Shown in pieces: positions 7,587-13,133 of a DNA stretch of 64,000 bases (the stretch's first letter is position 1; every line of letters begins with the position of its first letter). The notes under the pieces were generated by a model. The model saw only the letters and a program-made list of their open reading frames with translations. It was not told the DNA's origin and did not search any database. Source of the stretch: Pedobacter fastidiosus. Its GTDB lineage: Bacteria > Bacteroidota > Bacteroidia > Sphingobacteriales > Sphingobacteriaceae. Location: contig NZ_JACRYL010000011.1 in NCBI RefSeq assembly GCF_014306625.1, forward strand, positions 124,001-188,000, written 5' to 3'. Made by a program: the position numbers and the translations under genes.

Positions 7587-8408
7587 TTACACTGCCACTA
7601 TTCCTTTAATATGTGGATGCGCCTCATAATTCTCCAAAGTGAAATCTTCAAATTTAAAATCGAAGATGCTTTTCACATCAGGATTAATTTTCATTGTTGG
7701 CAAAGATTTTGTTTCTCTACTTAATTGTAAATGTGCTTGTTCGATGTGATTGTTATACAAATGCGCATCGCCTAAAGTATGTACGAAGTCGCCAGCCTCC
7801 AGACCGCAAACCTGAGCAACCATCATGGTTAACAATGCATAGGATGCGATATTGAAAGGAACACCCAAGAAAATATCGGCACTGCGCTGGTATAGTTGCA
7901 AACTAAGCGTACCTTTTGTTTCCCCCTTCAGGGGGTTAGGGGGTGCTACATAAAACTGAAAAAAAGCATGACAAGGAGGCAATGCCATATTCTCTATTTC
8001 TGCAACGTTCCAAGCCGAAACAATGATTCTCCGCGAATCAGGATTGTTTTTTATGGTGTTGATTATATTGGTAATCTGGTCGATGGACTGTCCATCAGGT
8101 GTTGGCCAACTTCTCCACTGCGAACCATAAACCGGACCTAAGTTCCCATCTTCGTCAGCCCATTCATCCCAAATGCGAACGCCATTATCTTTTAGGTATT
8201 TAATGTTGGTATCGCCAGTTAAAAACCATATTAGTTCATGAACTATAGATTTTAAATGCAGTTTCTTCGTCGTAACCATCGGGAAACCTTCCTGCAAATT
8301 AAATCGCATTTGATAACCAAAAACGCTGATGGTTCCTGTTCCTGTACGGTCGTGTTTTTGTGCTCCGTTATCCAGCACATGCTGCATTAAATCTAAATAT
8401 TGTTTCAT
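7587..8408 (-). CDS. thyA: Thymidylate synthase with a repeat-derived insertion
   Basis: Converts dUMP to dTMP using methylene-tetrahydrofolate and yields dihydrofolate, which FolA recycles. The 273-aa protein aligns closely with E. coli ThyA (264 aa). Visible are DRTGTGT (20-26), WDEWAD (80-85), the catalytic cysteine in [11 protein letters not shown] (Cys146), [11 protein letters not shown] (124-134) and [22 protein letters not shown]. All active-site residues are present. After FYVA the E. coli protein has DGK, whereas here twelve residues ([12 protein letters not shown], 156-167) are encoded by a C/G-rich palindromic repeat, a net gain of nine residues in a surface turn between two strands. 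First gene of the thyA-TA-folA series. Confidence 0.96.
   Translation of the reverse strand: MKQYLDLMQHVLDNGAQKHDRTGTGTISVFGYQMRFNLQEGFPMVTTKKLHLKSIVHELIWFLTGDTNIKYLKDNGVRIWDEWADEDGNLGPVYGSQWRSWPTPDGQSIDQITNIINTIKNNPDSRRIIVSAWNVAEIENMALPPCHAFFQFYVAPPNPLKGETKGTLSLQLYQRSADIFLGVPFNIASYALLTMMVAQVCGLEAGDFVHTLGDAHLYNNHIEQAHLQLSRETKSLPTMKINPDVKSIFDFKFEDFTLENYEAHPHIKGIVAV
7917..7947. repeat. Palindromic repeat (family C) inside thyA
   Basis: The segment tcccccttcagggggttagg and the following gggtgc form a CCCCCT/AGGGGG dyad embedded in frame in thyA. The same kind of element (accccctagccccctaaagg) lies at 11226-11247, across the metZ stop, and a related one (ctcctctctggggagggttg) at 9537-9565 before the OsmC-type gene. 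Here it is translated as part of the enzyme. Confidence 0.85.
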
Positions 8409-8537
8409 ATATGCTAAACCCTTAAAAGGGCTTTTAAATTGTGGATAAATTATTAGTTACAAATATCTAAAATTACTGAAATCCTAAGGTGCCTTTTTAT
8501 CCACACTAACCATTTTCTAACTTTGTTCTGATTGTTG

Positions 8538-8545
8538 TATGTTTG
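8538..8545 (+). promoter_or_regulatory. -7 promoter element for ispE
   Basis: TATGTTTG matches TAnnTTTG exactly. Transcription would start near 8552, giving a leader of about 60 nt that includes the heptamer repeats at 8578-8609. No convincing -33 element was seen. Confidence 0.5.
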
Positions 8546-8577
8546 CATCAGCAATGTATTTGGCTTTGAGGGGAAAA

Positions 8578-8609
8578 ATCTCAAATCTCAAATCTCAAAT
8601 CTCAAATCT
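8578..8609 (+). repeat. Heptamer tandem repeat (tcaaatc)n in the ispE leader
   Basis: Four and a half perfect copies of tcaaatc end three bases before the ispE start codon, in the place a ribosome binding site would occupy. A change in copy number would alter leader length but not the reading frame. Confidence 0.85.
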
Positions 8610-8611
8610 GC

Positions 8612-9415
8612 ATGTTATCCTTTCCAAACGCAAAAATAAATCTGGGTTTAAACATTACTGAAAAACGAGCAGATGGTTACCATAACCTCGAAACTGTTTT
8701 TTATCCAATTGATATTAAGGATTCAGTTGAAATTACCGATGCTGAATTTACTTCCTGTAAAATTCATGGCATTGATATTCCTGGTAATGCTAATGATAAT
8801 TTATGTGTAAAGGCTTACAATCTCGTTAAACGAGATTTTGACATTCCTGCACAACAAATTAATTTATTGAAAAATATCCCAGTTGGAGCAGGCTTAGGAG
8901 GAGGTTCGGCAGATTGTGCTTTTCTAATCAAATTATTGAACGATAAATTTAGTTTAGGTTTATCTATAATTCAAATGGAAGACTATGCCCGTCAGCTTGG
9001 TGCAGATTGTGCTTTCTTTATCGAGAATAAACCAGTTTATGCATATAATAAAGGCGATGAATTTGAGAAATGCGAAGTAGATTTGTCAGCTTGGTTTAAA
9101 GTTTTGATAAAACCGCCTGTACACGTAAGTACGGCTGATGCTTATGCACTTGTAAAACCTCAAAAGCCTTTGCAATCCTTAAAAGAAATCATACATTTGT
9201 CGCCAACAACATGGAAAAATAAGGTTATCAACGATTTCGAAATCTCGGTTTTCGCAAAGTATCCCCAAATTCATCAAATAAAAACCAGTTTATACGATGC
9301 AGGCGCAACATTCGCTTTAATGAGTGGTAGCGGTTCGTCGGTTTTTGCAATTTTTAACGAACCCGTTAAACTGCCTGAACTGGAAAAAAACAACTTAGTA
9401 TTCTACAACATTTAG
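8612..9415 (+). CDS. ispE: 4-diphosphocytidyl-2-C-methyl-D-erythritol kinase
   Basis: ATP-dependent kinase of the non-mevalonate (MEP) isoprenoid pathway, phosphorylating CDP-methylerythritol; cytosolic. The 267-aa GHMP kinase has the N-terminal NAKINLGLNI and RADGYHNLETVF (residues 6-30), the ATP-binding glycine loop PVGAGLGGGSADC (90-102), and the third GHMP motif GATFALMSGSGSSVFAIF near the C-terminus. All are family hallmarks. The ATG at 8612 is the only sensible start and gives the expected N-terminus. It is divergent from thyA, with a 203-bp promoter region between them. No terminator is visible after it, so read-through toward the OsmC gene is possible. Confidence 0.95.
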   Translation: MLSFPNAKINLGLNITEKRADGYHNLETVFYPIDIKDSVEITDAEFTSCKIHGIDIPGNANDNLCVKAYNLVKRDFDIPAQQINLLKNIPVGAGLGGGSADCAFLIKLLNDKFSLGLSIIQMEDYARQLGADCAFFIENKPVYAYNKGDEFEKCEVDLSAWFKVLIKPPVHVSTADAYALVKPQKPLQSLKEIIHLSPTTWKNKVINDFEISVFAKYPQIHQIKTSLYDAGATFALMSGSGSSVFAIFNEPVKLPELEKNNLVFYNI

Positions 9416-9533
9416 GTTGCTTAGCGCATGGCGCTTGGAGCATAGATGTGGAGAATTTAATTTATATGGTTAGTTAATGGCCTTGATGCTCGATACTAAC
9501 TGCTTAATACTAATAATAATTTAAACGACTTGT

Positions 9534-9565
9534 ACTCCCTCCTCTCTGGGGAGGGTTGGGGAGGG
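9534..9565. repeat. C/G-rich palindromic repeat before the OsmC-type gene
   Basis: The sequence ctccctcctctctggggagg followed by gttggggagggg is related to family C. It sits 6 bp upstream of the ATG at 9572 and would occupy the ribosome-binding region. A TTG-initiated frame through it (from 9530) gives the false N-terminus YSLLSGEGWGG. Confidence 0.75.
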
Positions 9566-9571
9566 GCTAAA

Positions 9572-9991
9572 ATGAACATAAATCTGATCCGCAAAAGCGG
9601 AAAATTTAATTTTGAAGCAGAAAATGAGAGCGGTTTTACTGTCGAATTAGATGCGAAAGAAGCCATTGGTGGCGAGGGCAAAGGCTTTAGGCCAATGGAA
9701 ATGCTTTTAATTGGCCTCGGTGGTTGTAGCGGAATTGATATGGTTAATGTACTCACTAAACAGAAAGAGCCACTAAATGATATTAAGATCGCGATTAATG
9801 CAACACGTAAAGATGAAGAGATGCCTCCAATTTTTGATGTGATTAATATTCATTTCGATTTATTCGGCGATTTAAGCACAGCAAAAGTAGAGCGAGCCTT
9901 ATTCATGACTTTCGATAAATATTGCTCCGTATCGAATATTTTAGGTCGGTCTGCAAAAATTAATTTTACTTACAAAATAAATAAGGTTTAG
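9572..9991 (+). CDS. OsmC/Ohr family protein
   Basis: Member of the OsmC-like fold, whose characterised members are thiol peroxidases that remove organic hydroperoxides. The chain from ATG 9572 is 139 aa, the usual length. Residues GFRPMEMLLIGLGGCSGIDMVNVL match the family segment carrying the first reactive cysteine (GGCSG, near residue 60). A second cysteine lies in FDKYCSVSNIL, matching the usual KYCPVS pattern. Both are present, so peroxidase activity is plausible, though many YhfA-like members have no assigned substrate. The upstream TTG start is rejected because it only translates a repeat. Followed by metZ 69 bp downstream on the same strand. Confidence 0.88.
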   Translation: MNINLIRKSGKFNFEAENESGFTVELDAKEAIGGEGKGFRPMEMLLIGLGGCSGIDMVNVLTKQKEPLNDIKIAINATRKDEEMPPIFDVINIHFDLFGDLSTAKVERALFMTFDKYCSVSNILGRSAKINFTYKINKV

Positions 9992-10060
9992 GGTAAAAGG
10001 CTTATGGCTTAAGGTCTGGAATCTCCTATCACAAATCTCAATACTCATATCACAAACAAA

Positions 10061-11233
10061 ATGAAATCCGAAAATTTTGAAACCATAGCAATCCGCACTC
10101 AAGTAGAACGTAGTTTACATAAAGAGCATTCTTCTCCAATTTATTTAACATCAAGCTACAAATTTGATGATGCTGAAGAAATGCGTGCCTTATTTGCAAA
10201 TGAGAAAGAAGGAAATGTATATAGTCGTTATGCAAATCCCAATACATCAGAATTTATAGAAAAAATGTGCTTATTAGAAGGTGCAGAAGATGGTTTCGCT
10301 ACAGCAACAGGAATGGCGGCCATTTTTACAACTTTTGGTGCTTTCCTAAAAAATGGCGATCATATCGTTTCTAGTCGCTCGGTTTTTGGTTCTACACACC
10401 AATTGCTTACCAATGTTTTTTCTAAATGGGGCGTAACTTTTGATTATGCAGATTTGGATAAACCAGAAGATTGGGAAGGATTAATCAAACCAAATACTAA
10501 AATGATTTTTGTTGAAACACCATCAAACCCTGGTATCGACATTATCGATTTAGAATTTTTGGGAAATCTTGCAAAGAAACACAATCAGCTTTTGGTGGTT
10601 GATAATTGTTTTGCAACGCCATATTTGCAGCAGCCAATTGCTTTGGGCGCTCATATTTCAATTCACTCGGCTACAAAATACATCGACGGACAAGGGCGTG
10701 TATTGGGTGGGGTGATTTTAGGAAGAAAGGATTTAATTACAGAAGTAATGAACTTTGCCCGCCATAGCGGTCCTTCTTTATCTCCTTTTAACGCATGGAT
10801 TTTATCAAAGAGTTTAGAAACATTGGCTGTTCGTATGGATCGCCATTGCGAGAACGCTTTAAAAGTTGCAGAATATTTAGAAAGCCACCCAAAAATTAAA
10901 TTGGTTAAATATCCGTTTTTGCCATCGCACCCTCAGTATGAAATTGCCAAAAAGCAAATGAAACAAGGTGGAGGAATCGTGACCATTGTTGTTGAGGGTG
11001 GAGTGGAGGGCGCCAGCAAGTTTATGGATGGACTAAAAATGTTCTCTATCTCGGCAAACTTAGCCGATACACGTTCAATCGCAACGCATCCGGCAACGAG
11101 TACGCACAGTAAACTAACTGAAGAAGAACGCAATATTGTTGGTATTGAACAAGGTTCTATTCGTTTATCAATAGGATTGGAGCATATAAATGATATTCTT
11201 GCTGATATTGAGCAAGCGCTAAAAACCCCCTAG
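10061..11233 (+). CDS. metZ: O-succinylhomoserine sulfhydrylase
   Basis: PLP enzyme of the Cys/Met-metabolism family, predicted to make homocysteine directly from O-succinylhomoserine and sulfide. The 390-aa protein has YSRYANPNTSEF (54-65), the ATGMAAI segment (82-88), the PLP phosphate and ring contacts VETPSNPG and VVDNCFATP, and Schiff-base Lys206 in HSATKYIDGQGR; DGQGR after the lysine favours MetZ over cystathionine gamma-synthase. The C-terminal motif SIRLSIGLEHINDILADI is intact. The last two codons and the stop are supplied by a C/G-rich repeat at 11226-11247. A strong terminator follows. Confidence 0.92.
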   Translation: MKSENFETIAIRTQVERSLHKEHSSPIYLTSSYKFDDAEEMRALFANEKEGNVYSRYANPNTSEFIEKMCLLEGAEDGFATATGMAAIFTTFGAFLKNGDHIVSSRSVFGSTHQLLTNVFSKWGVTFDYADLDKPEDWEGLIKPNTKMIFVETPSNPGIDIIDLEFLGNLAKKHNQLLVVDNCFATPYLQQPIALGAHISIHSATKYIDGQGRVLGGVILGRKDLITEVMNFARHSGPSLSPFNAWILSKSLETLAVRMDRHCENALKVAEYLESHPKIKLVKYPFLPSHPQYEIAKKQMKQGGGIVTIVVEGGVEGASKFMDGLKMFSISANLADTRSIATHPATSTHSKLTEEERNIVGIEQGSIRLSIGLEHINDILADIEQALKTP

Positions 11234-11247
11234 CCCCCTAAAGGGGA
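11226..11247. repeat. Palindromic repeat (family C) across the metZ stop
   Basis: The sequence accccctagccccctaaagg plus gg forms a CCCCT/AGGGG dyad. It contains the final Thr-Pro codons and the TAG stop of metZ. Compare the in-frame copy inside thyA at 7917-7947. Confidence 0.75.
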
Positions 11248-11254
11248 ATTACAG

Positions 11255-11299
11255 GCGAGGTGGAAAAGCAAGTTTGTTTTTCCACCTCGCTTTTTTTTT
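11255..11299 (+). terminator. Rho-independent terminator after metZ
   Basis: A 13-bp stem, gcgaggtggaaaa paired with ttttccacctcgc, closes a roughly 10-nt loop and is followed by nine T. Strong intrinsic terminator on the + strand. Confidence 0.95.
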
Positions 11300-11381
11300 G
11301 CCCTATAATCTTGAAAATCCTTTAATCCATAAATCCTGGTATTACTTACCCTACATCAATGCACAGGTTCTCCAGCTGCAG

Positions 11382-11389
11382 TAAATTTG
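11382..11389 (+). promoter_or_regulatory. -7 promoter element for the pirin gene
   Basis: TAAATTTG matches TAnnTTTG exactly and ends 24 bp before the chosen ATG at 11414. The upstream TTG lies within this box, which argues against that longer start. Confidence 0.55.
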
Positions 11390-11413
11390 TATCATAAACA
11401 AGAAAGGAAATTT

Positions 11414-12136
11414 ATGTCACAGTTTATTTTGCACAAAGAAAACACCAGAGGCCATGCAAATCATGGTTGGTTAAACGCTCACCACTCATTCAGCTTTGCT
11501 AACTATTACAATCCTGAAAGAATGCACTTTGGAGTTTTAAGGGTTTTAAATGATGACTTGATTGATGGTGGAATGGGTTTTGGAACTCACCCACACGATA
11601 ATATGGAAATCATTACGATTCCATTAGCTGGAGCCATTGCTCACAAAGATAGCATGGGCAATTCAGCAGTAATTAAAAGCGGAGAAATCCAGGTTATGAG
11701 TGCCGGTACAGGTGTTAGCCATAGCGAATATAACGCATTGGCGGATGAGCAATTGAATTTATTACAGATTTGGTTATTCCCTAACAAGAAAAACGTTACA
11801 CCACGTTATGATCAACAAACTTTAGACGTTGAGGCTATGCACAACAACTTTCAGCAAATTTTATCGCCAAGTGCAGATGATGCAGGCGTTTGGATTCAGC
11901 AAGATGCATGGTTTTCATTGGGTAAGTTTGATGAAGGTTTTGAAACTGAATACAAAATCAAAAAAGCTGGGAACGGTGTTTATGCTTTCGTAATTAGTGG
12001 TGAAGTTACCATTGATGGACAAACATTAAGCAAAAGAGATGGTTTAGGTATTTGGGATACTGATAGCATCAGCTTTAAAGCAAATACTGCAGATGCGCAA
12101 GTGTTGTTAATGGATCTTCCAATGGAATTGAATTAA
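11414..12136 (+). CDS. Pirin family protein
   Basis: Bicupin protein of the pirin family; some members have quercetin 2,3-dioxygenase activity, but most have no known substrate. The 240-aa chain has the N-terminal cupin with metal ligands in GFGTHPHDNMEIIT (two His), a further His near HKDSMG, and a His/Glu pair in GVSHSEYN, all as expected. The C-terminal half carries a second, metal-free cupin. ATG 11414 is preceded by aaaggaaa, a plausible ribosome binding site, and by a -7 element. Flanked by strong terminators on both sides, so monocistronic. Confidence 0.9.
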   Translation: MSQFILHKENTRGHANHGWLNAHHSFSFANYYNPERMHFGVLRVLNDDLIDGGMGFGTHPHDNMEIITIPLAGAIAHKDSMGNSAVIKSGEIQVMSAGTGVSHSEYNALADEQLNLLQIWLFPNKKNVTPRYDQQTLDVEAMHNNFQQILSPSADDAGVWIQQDAWFSLGKFDEGFETEYKIKKAGNGVYAFVISGEVTIDGQTLSKRDGLGIWDTDSISFKANTADAQVLLMDLPMELN

Positions 12137-12153
12137 TAATTAATTTTTTTACC

Positions 12154-12186
12154 AAACCTCGTAGGTTTTTAAAACCTACGAGGTTT
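12154..12186 (+). terminator. Palindromic terminator after the pirin gene
   Basis: A 16-bp arm aaacctcgtaggtttt pairs with aaaacctacgaggttt, followed by atttatttt. It is A/T-flanked on both sides and could act in either direction. Confidence 0.8.
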
Positions 12187-12201
12187 ATTTATTTTAAAAA
12201 T

Positions 12202-12498
12202 ATGCAAACCACCATACTTTATATCGGCAGAGATACAGAAATTACCATTGTGATGAATCGCTTGCTCAATGCCCGACCAGAATGGAAGGGTATTTGTGTT
12301 TGTACAGATGAAGAGGGGATTTCGATTTGCAAGGAGCAAGAAATTGATTTAATATTACTTGGTAACGGAATAAATCAAGAAGAAGAAACTCAATTAAGAA
12401 ACAAGCTACTTGCTTTAAGGCCCAAAGTGAAAATCATTCAGCATTACGGTGGTGGAAGTGGTTTGCTTTATGGGGAAATTATGACTGCTTTAGGTTAA
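12202..12498 (+). CDS. Small receiver-like protein of unknown function
   Basis: A 98-aa cytosolic protein with alternating strand and helix pattern: TILYIGRD at residues 3-10, a helix, ICVCTDEEG, then EIDLILLGNGI and KVKIIQHYGGG. This resembles a CheY-type receiver cut short, but the acidic pair at the N-terminus and the phospho-accepting Asp after DLILL are absent (Gly-Asn instead), so it should not be phosphorylated in the usual way. It starts 15 bp after the pirin terminator stem, so transcription from its own promoter or read-through are both possible. I do not recognise a named family. Confidence 0.6.
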   Translation: MQTTILYIGRDTEITIVMNRLLNARPEWKGICVCTDEEGISICKEQEIDLILLGNGINQEEETQLRNKLLALRPKVKIIQHYGGGSGLLYGEIMTALG

Positions 12499-12829
12499 GT
12501 ATATAAGCTTTGACAACTTTAATAGCACAAGAGAAAGAAAGTTGTCAAAACTAAAATCCTGTAGGTTTTTAGGTATCTCGCCAAGGAAACTCAAATAGTA
12601 GCAGTTTTCTTGTTTTCTAGACGGGATTGCAGCGATATCCTTTTAAAATTAGCAGCAACTTTGTTCACGCTGTCATTCTGAGGCACGAAGAATCCTCCTC
12701 CGATGAAACAGATACTTTATGCATTTGCATAACGGAAGTTTTTAAAAGATTTAGCGTAAAGCCAGACTAACCATTAATTAAAGTCTAGGCTTTGCTTTCC
12801 AAAAAAAACATTCAGAAAATCCGACAACA
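12499..12829. other. Gene-free spacer with a half REP-like motif
   Basis: The 331-bp gap holds gtcattctgaggcacgaaga at 12672-12691, a variant of one arm of the family A palindrome with no partner arm, and the sequence gctttccaaaaaaaac (12793-12808), which matches the end of family D islands. Between them the sequence is unremarkable. No gene or clear terminator seen. Confidence 0.6.
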
Positions 12830-13108
12830 CTAGGAGATGTAATCCCTATCCTTATCACTCAATTCCTTTTTATTAGAAACTGGTTGATTTTTTTCAATCT
12901 CATCATCATAACTGCTCACGGTTTTTCTTGGTCGGCCAACTGTAAAACCGATAATAAAACCAATGATGATGCAAATTCCAATAACTAAAAGTTTAGAAAC
13001 GGCAACGGTTGTAACTAAGAAATCGAAATCGACTGGCTCAGTATTCACCATTAAAAATATAGTTAATAAGGCTGTTAGGATGATGATGAAGATGGTTTTT
13101 CCGCTCAT
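12830..13108 (-). CDS. LapA-domain (DUF1049) small membrane protein
   Basis: A 92-aa inner-membrane protein. Two hydrophobic helices (about residues 5-21 and 38-58) are separated by the short loop NTEPVDFDFLVTTVAVSK, which matches the lipopolysaccharide assembly protein A (LapA/YciS) domain pattern NxxPVxxxFL. A charged cytoplasmic tail (KDRDYIS end) follows. In E. coli LapA works with LapB in adjusting LPS synthesis; no lapB lies nearby, so only the domain call is secure. It lies 25 bp downstream of the large gene at 13134 on the same strand, so they may share a transcript. Confidence 0.75.
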   Translation of the reverse strand: MSGKTIFIIILTALLTIFLMVNTEPVDFDFLVTTVAVSKLLVIGICIIIGFIIGFTVGRPRKTVSSYDDEIEKNQPVSNKKELSDKDRDYIS

Positions 13109-13133
13109 AGTTGTTTAATTGAGTATTTTTGTG

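Noticed and set aside
9530..9571. Longer TTG start for the OsmC-type protein
   Set aside because: The extension is the translation of a C/G-rich palindromic repeat (SLLSGEGWGG); ATG 9572 gives the usual family length.
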